From an uncultured Burkholderiales bacterium (GTDB lineage: Bacteria; Pseudomonadota; Gammaproteobacteria; Burkholderiales; Burkholderiaceae_C): a stretch of DNA of 64,000 bases. Location of the stretch: positions 34,015 through 98,014 of the forward strand of contig CAIJIT010000355.1 of assembly GCA_903820745.1 (NCBI GenBank), given 5' to 3'. Below the pieces are notes generated by a model, which saw only the letters and a program-made list of their open reading frames with translations, was not told the DNA's origin and ran no database searches. The position numbers and the translations under genes were made by a program. Positions within the stretch are counted from its first letter, which is position 1. Every line of letters starts with the position of its first letter. Shown piece after piece: positions 52,451-61,688 of this stretch.

Positions 52451-53495
52451 TCGGCGAATTTCAAGGTCAAGCGTTGACTGGTGGGGACTGCCTGACAAGC
52501 CAGGATCCAGCCCCGGCTCAAGTCTTTCTCGTCGAGCACATCGTTGCCCCGCATCTGCACCGTGCCCGATTGGAGTTGGCACATGCAGGCTGCGCACATG
52601 CCGGCCATGCAGGAATAAGGCAGTTCGATTTTCTGGCGCAGCGCTGCGTCAAGCACCGATTCATTGCCACCGCATTCAAGCTGCAGGACCAGGCCCAGGT
52701 AATGGATTTCGACCTGGGCTGAATCGACGACTGCCGGCACCGCTGCGCTTGGCGCCTGGTCTTCCTCATCCGGCAAGGAAGCAAAGCGTTCGACATGAAT
52801 CATGTCGCTGGCCATACCCAGCATCGCCAGCGCGGCTTCGCAAGCCTGCATGAAGGGGCCGGGGCCGCAGATGAAGGCCTGGGCCGAACTCCAACCCTTG
52901 GCGGCCTCGGTCAATTGCGTCAGCGAAGGAATGCCCTGCACCGAATCGAGCCAATGAATAACCTGCAAACGCTGCGGATATTGGCTCAGCAGTTGTTCCA
53001 GTGGCTCGGCAAAGATGACCGAACGCTGATCCCGGTTGGCATAGAACAGCAAGACCCGACCACTGCCGGCTTCCAGCACCGAGCGCAAGATCGAATAGAC
53101 CGGCGTGATGCCGCTGCCACCGGCGAACAGCAGGAAATCGCCAGACAGGGTTCGCGGTGTAAACTGCCCGGCAGGTGGCAGCAATTCGAGGCTGTCGCCC
53201 ACCTTGATCTGGTCGCATAACCAGTTCGATCCGCGCCCGGCATCGACCCGCTTGACCGTAACCCGAGGCGCGGCATCAAGCCCTGGCGCGCTCGACATCG
53301 AATAGCAGCGCGGCAGATGCCGGCCCGCCACCGGCAAGCGCAAGGTCAGAAACTGACCCGGACGGTAGCGGAAAGCCTCGGCCTGATCCTGCGGCACCTC
53401 GAACACGAAAGACTTCGCATCATGGGTTTCCTCGATCACGGCAGTCACGCGCAACCGGCGATAGCGGCTGCCTGTCTCGGCAATCCCTGTCACGC

Positions 53496-53499
<4 letters not shown>
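52447..53499 (-). CDS. kshB: KshB-like 3-ketosteroid 9alpha-hydroxylase reductase
   Basis: A 350-residue flavo-iron-sulfur reductase. An FAD domain (about 1-110, [23 protein letters not shown]), an NAD domain ([29 protein letters not shown]) and a C-terminal plant-type [2Fe-2S] domain with Cys in [14 protein letters not shown] and a fourth Cys in ILACQA are in the KshB order. KshB passes electrons from NADH to the KshA Rieske oxygenase, which hydroxylates C9 and triggers ring B opening. No KshA gene lies in the window. It overlaps its neighbours by ATGA on both sides. Confidence 0.85.
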
Positions 53500-54260
<761 letters not shown>

Positions 54261-54273
54261 ATCCAGATCCGTT

Positions 54274-55938
54274 TCACTCATTGACAGCCGCACGACCGGC
54301 GCGTCGGCCTGAAAAAACACAATCCGCCAGCGACAGGCCGCTGATATAGCTCGAAGAAGGCAGACCGATGGCCGAACGACCGGCAGAAAACAGACCAGGA
54401 ATATCACGGCCCTGCAAGTCGGTGACATGACCGTCGATTTCGTTGACCGTCAGGCCGCCCAGAGTCAGCGTGGCGAGCGGAAAGAGTTTTTCGCCGATCG
54501 AAATATCGATCGCGTAAAAAGGCGCTTTGACCAGCTGCTGGCGCATGTCGGCAGACTTCCCCATCGGGTCTTCAGTTTCACCACGCGCCGCTGCATTGGC
54601 CGCTTCGACGCTGTGTGTCAGCTTTTCCGGGTCGGCACCAATGCGCAAAGCCAGCGCTGCCACTGTTGAAGCCTTTTTAGCCCCCATGAACATCAACGCC
54701 AGTGCAGGCAAAGACTGGAAAGCCCAGAGACGGCCAAACAGACATTCCTTGATGGCTTGCCAGCGCAGCTTGCTGTCGATCAGCAGCCAGGCCTTGCCGC
54801 CCTGCTGCTCGACCATGTGATGGCCGAGCTTGGCGCCGTAGACCTGTTCATTGCAGAAGCGTTCGCCGCTGCGATTGACAACCAGACCCTTGGGCCAGCT
54901 GTAAGGCGGCGTGATGAAACGCCAGCCTGAAATATTGCCCAGCTTGCGCGCCGCAGCGCCGACGCTTTGCCCCAGGCGCAAGCCGCTGCCGTCACAACCG
55001 GCGCCGCCGATCGGCCAGCCTTTGCGGTATTGCGGCGCATGGGTATTGATCAGCTCCGGGTTGTAGATATAGCCGCCGGTCGACAGGATGACCGCGCGGT
55101 TGGCACGCACAAAGCTCGGTGTGGCAATTTGCTGCTCGATCACGGCCTGCTCGGAACGCGCGGCGGCGGCTTTGCCTGGGTGGTAGAGCCGCCAGCCGGC
55201 GATCAGGCCATCGAGTTCGACATGGCGCGCGGTCCGAGGGTCGCCTGCGGGCAACTGCCAGACCTCGACGCCGAGGATTCGCCCTGGCTGGTCATCAACG
55301 CTGCGTTGCCGAACCAGCCTGCGCACGCAAGCCTGGGCCATGATGCGGGCCCCGGCTTTCAGCGTGGCCGCCTGCAGACCGGCGAACAGCGCAGCGCCGG
55401 ACTGGCCTTTGGAGACCGCACGGTGGCCGCGTGGTGCTGGTGCGTGAACGCCGGCGAAGGCTGGCACCACCTCGTTGCCTGAGTAATAGAGGAAGACCCC
55501 GTCAGGTGGATAAGAGGTTTTTTGCTTGGCCAGGCTGGCGCTGAAGCTGACACCCTGGGCTTCGAGCCAATGCAGGTTGGCAACACTCTGGTCGCAGAAG
55601 GATTTGAGCGTGGCGTCGGACACGACACCGTCGACCTCATGCTTGAGATAGTCGAACATCGCTGCTGGCGAATCGCTGCAACCAGCCTGGTTTTGCTGGT
55701 CGGTGCCGCCGCCGGCATAGACCACGCCGCCCGACAAGGCCGTTGCGCCACCACCGCTGAAACGGTCAATCACCAAGGTCGAGGCCCCGTGACTGCGTGC
55801 CTCAATGGCGGCGCTTGCACCCGCCCCGCCCCAGCCGACGACCAGCAAGTCAGCCGAATCGCTCCATGTCAGATCAGCGGCGCTGTCAACTTCGAGCGCG
55901 GGCAGGATCGGTGTGACTGTCGATGCGAGCTTGCTCAT
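54274..55938 (-). CDS. FAD-dependent steroid dehydrogenase-like protein (TesI-like candidate)
   Basis: A 554-residue flavoprotein of the fumarate-reductase/KstD superfamily. The FAD fold is LLVVGWGGAGASAAIEAR, followed by FSGGGATALSGGVVYAGGGT; the C-terminal FAD segment reads LFSAGRSAIGLPSSSYISGLSLADCVFSGRRAG (in parts). It lacks the YPGAG(S/A)TLGPAM motif of the neighbouring KstD. In Comamonas the delta-1-dehydrogenase (TesH) is next to a delta-4(5alpha)-dehydrogenase (TesI), so that role is the leading guess. ATG 55938 overlaps the kstD stop (ATGA). Confidence 0.7.
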   Translation of the reverse strand: MSKLASTVTPILPALEVDSAADLTWSDSADLLVVGWGGAGASAAIEARSHGASTLVIDRFSGGGATALSGGVVYAGGGTDQQNQAGCSDSPAAMFDYLKHEVDGVVSDATLKSFCDQSVANLHWLEAQGVSFSASLAKQKTSYPPDGVFLYYSGNEVVPAFAGVHAPAPRGHRAVSKGQSGAALFAGLQAATLKAGARIMAQACVRRLVRQRSVDDQPGRILGVEVWQLPAGDPRTARHVELDGLIAGWRLYHPGKAAAARSEQAVIEQQIATPSFVRANRAVILSTGGYIYNPELINTHAPQYRKGWPIGGAGCDGSGLRLGQSVGAAARKLGNISGWRFITPPYSWPKGLVVNRSGERFCNEQVYGAKLGHHMVEQQGGKAWLLIDSKLRWQAIKECLFGRLWAFQSLPALALMFMGAKKASTVAALALRIGADPEKLTHSVEAANAAARGETEDPMGKSADMRQQLVKAPFYAIDISIGEKLFPLATLTLGGLTVNEIDGHVTDLQGRDIPGLFSAGRSAIGLPSSSYISGLSLADCVFSGRRAGRAAVNE

Positions 55939-57662
55939 GCCGACAGCAGATCGGTGCGTTCCAGCACAATCGGTTGACCGGTGATTTGAGCAATTGCCCG
56001 GTAGGCGAAGGTCATCGCCGGACCCAGGGTCGAGCCGGCACCCGGATAGGCCGGGCCCATCACCGAGGCGCTGTTGTTGCCGATGCAATACAGGCCTTCG
56101 ATCGGCTGGCCCGCGGCATCGAGCACCCGCGCGTCGCGATCGGTCAGCAAGCCGCCCTTGGTGCCGATGTCGCCAGGGAACAGCTTCATGGCATAAAAAG
56201 GCCCTTTGGCGATCGGACCCAGATTCGGGTTCTTCAAGGTCGGGTCGCCGTAATAGCGGTCGAAGGAATTGCCGCCGCGGTCAAACTCCAGGTCTTTGCC
56301 GGTGCCGGCAAACTCGGTCATGCGCTTTGCGCTGGCGACCAGACCGGCAGCATCGACCCCGATCTCGCCAGCCAGTTCTTCCAGCGTGGCACCCTTCCAG
56401 TAGACCGTCCTCAGCCAGCTCTTGCGCAGCTTGCTGTCGGGCACGGCGCTGCCAGGCATCATCGGGCCCAGCGGATTGTTGGCGCGGAAATCGGCATCAA
56501 AAACGATCCAGGCCGGAATCGCCCCGCCATTCTTCTGGTGCTCGGCAAACATCGCCTGCTGGAATTCAGGATAAGGCCCGGACTCGTTCAGAAAGCGCAA
56601 GCCCTGCCGGTTGACCACCATGCAGCCCGGCAATGAGCGCTCGACGAAGACCGCGCGAAACTTCTCTTCCTTGGGTACTTCCAGCGTCGGCGCGCCCCAG
56701 GTATGGCCCATCAGGTGCAGTTGGGCGCCAATCGCAGCTCCGGCCAGAATCGTGTCGCCGGTATTGCCCAGCGGCGGTGTGGCGGTCCAGTCGGCATTGG
56801 TCGGAGACGGCAGATATTGCTCGCGCAAAGCCTGGTTGCGCTCGAAGCCGCCGGCGCCAAGCACGACTGCATGCTTTGCCAGCAGGCGTTGCGGCTGCCC
56901 ATTGCGCTCCACGATCAGCCCGCTGACCCGACCCGGATTCGCCGGGTCGGTGACCAGCGATTGCATGGGGCAGTTCACCCAGACCGGAATCTTGCGCTCA
57001 CGCAACGCAGCGTAAAGGCCGGCGATCAAAGCCTGCCCGCCAGTCAGACGGCGGTCGCGTTTGCTCTTGAAACGCCAGCGAAGATCCATGGCGTAGCGCA
57101 GCATGATGCCCATCAGCATCCACTTGGCCTGGGGTTCGCGCGCCAGCATCACGCGGGCCTCGAAAGCGTTCATCTGCATCCGGCCAAAAATCAACTGGCC
57201 GGGGTTGGTCGGCCGCACATCCTCAAGCAACTGCGCACCGAGCTTGGCCGCGTTGTAGTCGATCGGATCCATCGTCCGACCGCCAGGCAAGCCGCCAGGC
57301 ACGGTCGGGTAATAGTCCGAGTAATGCGGCATGCAGCGGTAGGGAATGCCGATCTCGCCCAGATAGCGCGCCAGCACCTTGGCCGTCTCGACATAGGCCA
57401 GCACGCGATCGTCGCTCGCCAGGCCCTTGGCGCAGGTTTTTACATACTCAAAAGCCTGCTCGATGTTGTCCTGCAGTCCTGCGCCCGGCATGTCGTCATT
57501 GACGGGGATCCAGATGGCGCCGCCCGAGATCGCCGAGGTTCCGCCGATCAGGCCGGATTTCTCGACCACCAAGGGCTTGAGCCCGGCATCAGCGGCACGG
57601 ATCGCCGCCAGCAAGGCACCGGCTCCGGAACCGACAACGATCACATCAAATTGTTCATCCAA
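55935..57662 (-). CDS. kstD: 3-ketosteroid delta-1-dehydrogenase
   Basis: A 575-residue FAD protein. The N-terminal dinucleotide fold is VIVVGSGAGALLAAIRAADAG with GGTSAISGGAIWIPVNDDM, and the C-terminal NNSASVMGPAYPGAGSTLGPAMTFAYRA holds the Tyr and Gly region known from KstD active sites. It introduces the C1-C2 double bond into ring A, a step needed for ring B opening. I prefer TTG 57662 (with AAGGGG six bases upstream) to the TTG at 57677, both being non-ATG starts. It lies 26 bp downstream of hsaA and overlaps the next dehydrogenase. Confidence 0.87.
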   Translation of the reverse strand: MDEQFDVIVVGSGAGALLAAIRAADAGLKPLVVEKSGLIGGTSAISGGAIWIPVNDDMPGAGLQDNIEQAFEYVKTCAKGLASDDRVLAYVETAKVLARYLGEIGIPYRCMPHYSDYYPTVPGGLPGGRTMDPIDYNAAKLGAQLLEDVRPTNPGQLIFGRMQMNAFEARVMLAREPQAKWMLMGIMLRYAMDLRWRFKSKRDRRLTGGQALIAGLYAALRERKIPVWVNCPMQSLVTDPANPGRVSGLIVERNGQPQRLLAKHAVVLGAGGFERNQALREQYLPSPTNADWTATPPLGNTGDTILAGAAIGAQLHLMGHTWGAPTLEVPKEEKFRAVFVERSLPGCMVVNRQGLRFLNESGPYPEFQQAMFAEHQKNGGAIPAWIVFDADFRANNPLGPMMPGSAVPDSKLRKSWLRTVYWKGATLEELAGEIGVDAAGLVASAKRMTEFAGTGKDLEFDRGGNSFDRYYGDPTLKNPNLGPIAKGPFYAMKLFPGDIGTKGGLLTDRDARVLDAAGQPIEGLYCIGNNSASVMGPAYPGAGSTLGPAMTFAYRAIAQITGQPIVLERTDLLSA

Positions 57663-57688
57663 GGTATTCCCCTTCAAAGGCAGCGGAT

Positions 57689-58876
57689 TCAGACGAAGGG
57701 GTCCATATTCGGCAGACCCAGCATCACCCCACCGTGAGCGCGGGCATAGGTGTCGGTGTTGTTGGCGATATGGCCGCGCGCCACATGCAGGTCGCGGAAG
57801 ATACGCTCGATCGGATTCGACTTGTAAACACCGCCCGCCGCACAGGCGCGCATGATCTCGTTGACCGCTTCAGCGCAGATCTTCGGCACCTGGGACGATT
57901 GGGCGCGCTGCATCAGCCGCTCTTCGACCGGCATCCGCTCGCCGGTCCTGGCGCAATCGACGATGCGCTGGTAATTGCGCATCAGGACCAGTTGCAACTG
58001 GTCAGTGGCCATCATCGCTTCGCTGACAGCCAGCTGCGCGTTGACATCCTCGGCAGTCTTGGAGCCATGTTTGCCGACAAAGCTGGCCGCACGCAGACGG
58101 AAGCTGGCGATCGCACCATTGGTGGCGCCGATGCAGGCGGTCGAGACCGCGCGCTGGAACACCTGGGTGAATGGAATCTTGTAAAGCCACTCCGGATTGG
58201 TCTGGCGCCCGGGGCAACCAGCGTCGCTGTGGTCGTTGGTGCGGTGGGTGCGGTGCTCGGGTACAAAGGCGTTTTCCACCACGATGTCATGGCTGCCCGT
58301 GGCGCGCAGTCCGAGCACATCAAAGTTGTGAACGATCTGGAAATCAGCCTTCGGCAACAGGAAGGTGCAATGCTCGATGCCCGACCCATCCTTCTTCGGC
58401 AACAGGCCGCCGAGCAGGATCCATACGCAATGTTCGACGCCGCTGCTCCAACTCCAGCGGCCATTGAAGGTATAGCCGCCATCAACCTTGTCAGCTTTGC
58501 CGGTCGGCATATAGGTCGAGGCGGTCAGAATTGTCGAATCATTGGCCCAGACATCCTGTTGTGCCTGTTCTGGAAAGAGCGGAAGCTGCCAGTTGTGCAC
58601 ACCGACCACGCCGTAGATCCAGGCCGTCGCCATGCAGCCTTCAGCCAAGGCCATCTGCACACTGTAAAACACCCGCGGATCCATTTCATAGCCGCCCCAG
58701 CGCTTCGGCTGCAGCACCTTGAAAAACCCGGCGGCCTTCATCTCGGCGATTGTTTCCTTCTGCACCAGGCCGGCATCCTCGGCGGCGCGGGCGCGTTCGG
58801 CCAGTCTTGGCGCCATGGCTCTGGCGCGCTCGATCAACTCGAGCGCCAGCGGGGTCAAATAATCGTTTGCTGTCAT
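57689..58876 (-). CDS. hsaA: HsaA-like 3-HSA monooxygenase, oxygenase component
   Basis: A 395-residue protein of the acyl-CoA-dehydrogenase-fold flavin monooxygenases (HsaA/HpaB-like class D), the length of HsaA. Segments RARAAEDAGLVQKETIAEMKAAGFFKVLQPKRWGGYE (parts), YGVVGVHNWQLPLFPEQAQ, WSWSSGVEHCVW and the C-terminal IERIFRDLHVARGHIANN are typical. With FADH2/FMNH2 from HsaB it hydroxylates the phenolic ring A of 3-HSA to the catechol cut by HsaC. ATG 58876 has GGAG eight bases upstream; the longer frame is unsupported. It heads the minus-strand unit, divergent from hsaB. Confidence 0.87.
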   Translation of the reverse strand: MTANDYLTPLALELIERARAMAPRLAERARAAEDAGLVQKETIAEMKAAGFFKVLQPKRWGGYEMDPRVFYSVQMALAEGCMATAWIYGVVGVHNWQLPLFPEQAQQDVWANDSTILTASTYMPTGKADKVDGGYTFNGRWSWSSGVEHCVWILLGGLLPKKDGSGIEHCTFLLPKADFQIVHNFDVLGLRATGSHDIVVENAFVPEHRTHRTNDHSDAGCPGRQTNPEWLYKIPFTQVFQRAVSTACIGATNGAIASFRLRAASFVGKHGSKTAEDVNAQLAVSEAMMATDQLQLVLMRNYQRIVDCARTGERMPVEERLMQRAQSSQVPKICAEAVNEIMRACAAGGVYKSNPIERIFRDLHVARGHIANNTDTYARAHGGVMLGLPNMDPFV

Positions 58877-58979
58877 GCTGAATCTCCGGATGCTGCCGCT
58901 GGAATGCGGTCGATGGTTGTACTTGGGCAAGGCATAACCTTGCGACGATTGGATGCTCTCACCGGGCGCGCCGACCTTC

Positions 58980-58997
58980 ATCGTCCGATCAGACTAA
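58980..58997. promoter_or_regulatory. Regulon operator candidate in the hsaA-hsaB divergent region
   Basis: ATCGTCC-GATC-AGACTAA, one spacer base different from the hsaC site. It is 103 bp before hsaA and 114 bp before hsaB in a 235-bp non-coding gap, so one site could control both directions. Nothing else distinctive is seen in the gap apart from a weaker half-match at 59044-59061. Confidence 0.6.
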
Positions 58998-59111
58998 AGA
59001 TCCGCCCTGCGGGATGGCGCCAAGCTTAGCTTCTGCCGATCTAGTCCGACTGAGGGTTTTCTACAGGATGGCGACCGGGCAAGGTAGAGGTCTGAATTCT
59101 GGAGACCGCCG

Positions 59112-59633
59112 ATGACCCACCCGAACAGCAGCTTCGACCCCAAGGCTTTTCGCCGCGCCCTGGGGCTGTTTGCCACCGGCGTGACGATCGTCACCACCCG
59201 CGCGGCCGACGGCACACCCGTCGGAATCACCGCCAACAGCTTCAATTCGGTCTCGCTGCAGCCGCCGATGGTGTTGTGGAGTCTGGCCAAGAATGCGCGC
59301 AGCCTGGCCTCATTCAGCGAATGCGGTTACTGGAATGTGCATATCCTGTCGAACGAGCAGGAAGCCCTGTCGAACCGATTTGCCCGCGCTGGCGAAGATA
59401 AATTTGCCGGCATGGCCCTCGATCAGTCCGCCAACGGCGTGGCCTTGATCCCCGACTGCACCGCACGTTTTCAATGCCGCAACGCTTTCCAATATGAGGG
59501 GGGCGACCACATCATCTTTGTCGGCGAGGTGATTGAATATGACGCCTCGCAGCGCCCGCCCCTGCTCTATGTCACTGGCGACTATGCGCTGGCGGCGCAA
59601 GGCGGCACCGATCTCGACCGAAACCCAGGCTGA
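59112..59633 (+). CDS. hsaB: HsaB-like flavin reductase
   Basis: A 173-residue FMN/FAD reductase of the HpaC/HsaB group. FRRALGLFATGVTIVTTRA, GITANSFNSVSLQPPMVLWSL, SLASFSECGYWNVHIL and DHIIFVGEVIEYD are characteristic. It supplies reduced flavin to HsaA, whose gene is divergent across a short promoter region. GGAG at 59101-59104 precedes ATG 59112. Usually hsaA and hsaB are in one direction; divergent placement here is a small departure. It overlaps the MarR-like gene. Confidence 0.88.
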   Translation: MTHPNSSFDPKAFRRALGLFATGVTIVTTRAADGTPVGITANSFNSVSLQPPMVLWSLAKNARSLASFSECGYWNVHILSNEQEALSNRFARAGEDKFAGMALDQSANGVALIPDCTARFQCRNAFQYEGGDHIIFVGEVIEYDASQRPPLLYVTGDYALAAQGGTDLDRNPG

Positions 59634-60093
59634 TCCGAGCGCTTCGGTCTATTCCGAAAATCTGCTCGGTTATCTGCTGGGCCGCGCCCATTACCAGTTC
59701 CTCGACAAGTTACGCCGACCTTTGGCCGAACGCGGTCTGACCGAGGCTGATTTCTTTGTGCTGTCCGTTTTGATCGTCAGCCAGCCCTTGACGATCGAAC
59801 AGATTGCTGCCCATGTCGCCTATACCGGCATCGACATCGGTGCAGTGGCGCTGCAACCATTGCTGACTCGGGGGCTACTGGAACCTGATGCGCAGAACCC
59901 GCAGGCTCTGCGCCTGAGCCCGGCGGGCAGCGACGCCATCTTGCATGTGCTGGCGGCGGCCAAGGCGGTTGAAGCCGACCTGATCGACCGCATCGGCGAG
60001 ATGGAGGCGGCTTCGCTGCGCAACCTGCTCAAACAGGCGATCAGCGCCACCGACCCGGGCCTGCCCAAGCTCTGGCAGGCGTCCAAGGAATAG
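59584..60093 (+). CDS. MarR-family regulator-like protein
   Basis: About 169 residues with a winged-helix pattern: LGYLLGRAHYQFLDKLRRPLAERGLTEADFFVLSVLI (in parts), then LTIEQIAAHVAYTGIDIGAVALQPLLTRGLLEPDAQNPQALRLSPAGSD (in parts), which follows the MarR recognition and wing layout. The start is uncertain: ATG 59584 overlaps the last 50 bp of hsaB and has no clear ribosome site, suggesting translational coupling. MarR proteins often repress the neighbouring catabolic genes and respond to an aromatic or acyl-CoA ligand, so hsaB/hsaA control is plausible. It is one candidate for the dyad-binding protein. Confidence 0.72.
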   Translation: MRWRRKAAPISTETQADPSASVYSENLLGYLLGRAHYQFLDKLRRPLAERGLTEADFFVLSVLIVSQPLTIEQIAAHVAYTGIDIGAVALQPLLTRGLLEPDAQNPQALRLSPAGSDAILHVLAAAKAVEADLIDRIGEMEAASLRNLLKQAISATDPGLPKLWQASKE

Positions 60094-60121
60094 CACCACT
60101 GTTCTCGCTCGGGGCGGATTT

Positions 60122-60139
60122 CTAGTCTTTTCAGACGAT
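60122..60139. promoter_or_regulatory. Regulon operator candidate upstream of NTF2-like gene
   Basis: CTAGTCT-TTTC-AGACGAT; on the minus strand it reads ATCGTCT-GAAA-AGACTAG, like the hsaC and hsaA sites. It lies 94 bp before the start at 60234, in the 140-bp gap after the MarR-like gene. Confidence 0.55.
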
Positions 60140-60233
60140 GAATCCGGGCCTTGGCGCGGCCGATGCTCTGCCTGCATCAAACAGGTGCTGCCCCGGCATT
60201 TGCCGGCCGAGCCGACGCCAAGGAGTAGCGCGA

Positions 60234-60704
60234 ATGAATCCGACCCTGCAGAATCTGCTCGAACTCGCACAACTGCGGCACACCGCCGAGCTTTATGCCC
60301 AGGGCGCTGACCGCAAGGACAAGGCCATCTGGTCGCAATTGCTGGCCGAGGATTGCGTGATCGAGGGGCCGGGCTTCACGCTTGAGGGACGCAGCGCCTG
60401 TCTGGCGGCCATCGACGGCCTGGCCCATATGTTTCGCGCCACGGTGCACCGCGTCCACAACCAGGTCGCCACGATTGACGGCGATCTGGCCAGCGGTGAA
60501 ACCTATTGCACGGCCGACCATCTGCTGCTGCAGGCCGATATGGTGTTGGTCTGGACCCTCCGCTACCTCGACCATTGGCGGCGCGATGCAGGCCAATGGC
60601 GGTTCACGCGCCGCAAGATCATTCTTGAATGGCAGGAGACTCGCCCTGTCACCTTGACCGCTGCCCCAGCCAATAGTTCGGCCGAAAAGGAAACCCATCA
60701 ATGA
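60234..60704 (+). CDS. SnoaL/NTF2-like protein
   Basis: A 156-residue protein with the NTF2-like fold pattern: LLELAQLRHTAELYAQGADRKDKAIWSQLLAEDCVIEGPG (parts), MFRATVHRVHNQV, GETYCTADHLL and WTLRYLDHWRRDAGQWRFTRRKIILEW at the end. AAGGAG at 60220-60225 decides ATG 60234. Family members include limonene-epoxide hydrolase-like, dehydratase and isomerase proteins, and steroid clusters often hold several. It is coupled to the epimerase-like gene by an ATGA overlap, and preceded by a regulon-like dyad. Possible isomerase or dehydratase on a steroid intermediate. Confidence 0.75.
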   Translation: MNPTLQNLLELAQLRHTAELYAQGADRKDKAIWSQLLAEDCVIEGPGFTLEGRSACLAAIDGLAHMFRATVHRVHNQVATIDGDLASGETYCTADHLLLQADMVLVWTLRYLDHWRRDAGQWRFTRRKIILEWQETRPVTLTAAPANSSAEKETHQ

Positions 60705-61618
60705 AGATACTCATCGTCGGCGGTACTGGCGCTCTGGGCGGCCATGCTGCCATTTATCTCGCGTCCAAGGGCCATCAAGTGACTGTCGCGGGGCGCAAGC
60801 CGGCGCATCCCGATACACCGATGGCCAGCATGCCCTTTTTGCAAGGCGACTATGTCGCCGGCGATTACACGCCGCAAACGCTGAGAGGTTTTGACTGGGT
60901 GGTATTCGCCGCCGGCAATGATCCGCGCCATGTGCCGCGTGGAGCCGATTTTTCGGCCTATCTGTTCAAGGCGAACCATCAAGCCGTTCCGGCCTTTTTT
61001 GCGGCCTGCCGCGAAGCCGGTGTAAAGCGCGCAATCCAGCTCGGCAGCTTCTACCACCAGGCAGCACCAGACCTGCTCGACGGCAACAGCTATATCCGCT
61101 CACGCAAAGCCGCTTGTGATGGCGCCCGGGCCGAAGCAAGGCCGGGTTTTGATGTCATCAGCGTGAACGCGCCTTTCATGGTGGGCAGCGTCCCGGGTCT
61201 GCCGAGCATGATCTATGACCCCTATGTGAAATGGGCCGAAGGCAAGATTCCCGTTCCCTATTACGGCCCGGCGGGCGGCACCAACTTCATGTCTTACCGC
61301 TCGCTCTCGGAAGCCATCGAGGGCGCGCTATTGCGCGGCGAAAGCGGCAAAGCCTATCTGGTCGGCGATCAGGACCTGAGCTTCACGAACTATTTCCAGA
61401 TGTTCTTTGATGCGGTCGGCAGCAAAGAGAAACTCGATGAACGCGACCAGGAAAATCCGCTGCTGCCCGATGTGGCCATTCCGCAGGGGCGTGGCAACTG
61501 GGTGCGGGTAAATCCCGACCCTGCCGAAGTCGCCCTGCTCGGCTATCGCCGCGATGACGTCGCTCATGCCGTCGCGGATGCGGTGGCTCAGTTCAGGTCG
61601 CCGGCGTCAGCCAGCTGA
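60701..61618 (+). CDS. NAD-dependent epimerase/dehydratase-like protein
   Basis: A 305-residue extended SDR or atypical epimerase. The N-terminal cofactor motif is ILIVGGTGALGGHAAIYLASKGHQVTVAGR, and there is KRAIQLGSFYH with YIRSRKAACDGARAE in place of the Ser/Tyr-x-x-x-Lys core; the Tyr is followed by Ile-Arg-Ser-Arg-Lys, so Tyr and Lys are four apart as usual. Steroid-cluster members (3beta-HSD/isomerase-like) exist, but this could also be a general reductase. It starts inside the last bases of the NTF2-like gene (ATGA). Confidence 0.78.
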   Translation: MKILIVGGTGALGGHAAIYLASKGHQVTVAGRKPAHPDTPMASMPFLQGDYVAGDYTPQTLRGFDWVVFAAGNDPRHVPRGADFSAYLFKANHQAVPAFFAACREAGVKRAIQLGSFYHQAAPDLLDGNSYIRSRKAACDGARAEARPGFDVISVNAPFMVGSVPGLPSMIYDPYVKWAEGKIPVPYYGPAGGTNFMSYRSLSEAIEGALLRGESGKAYLVGDQDLSFTNYFQMFFDAVGSKEKLDERDQENPLLPDVAIPQGRGNWVRVNPDPAEVALLGYRRDDVAHAVADAVAQFRSPASAS

Positions 61619-61688
61619 AAACCCGTAGGCTCGGACGCAAAAGAGCAGCAGAGTCGATTCAATCTTGGGTGCGGCAAAGCAGCGCGGC

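Noticed and set aside
59044..59061. CTAGTCC-GACT-GAGGGTT as another regulon operator
   Set aside because: The left half fits but the right half does not match the RGACKAW half-site; kept only as a weak half-site.
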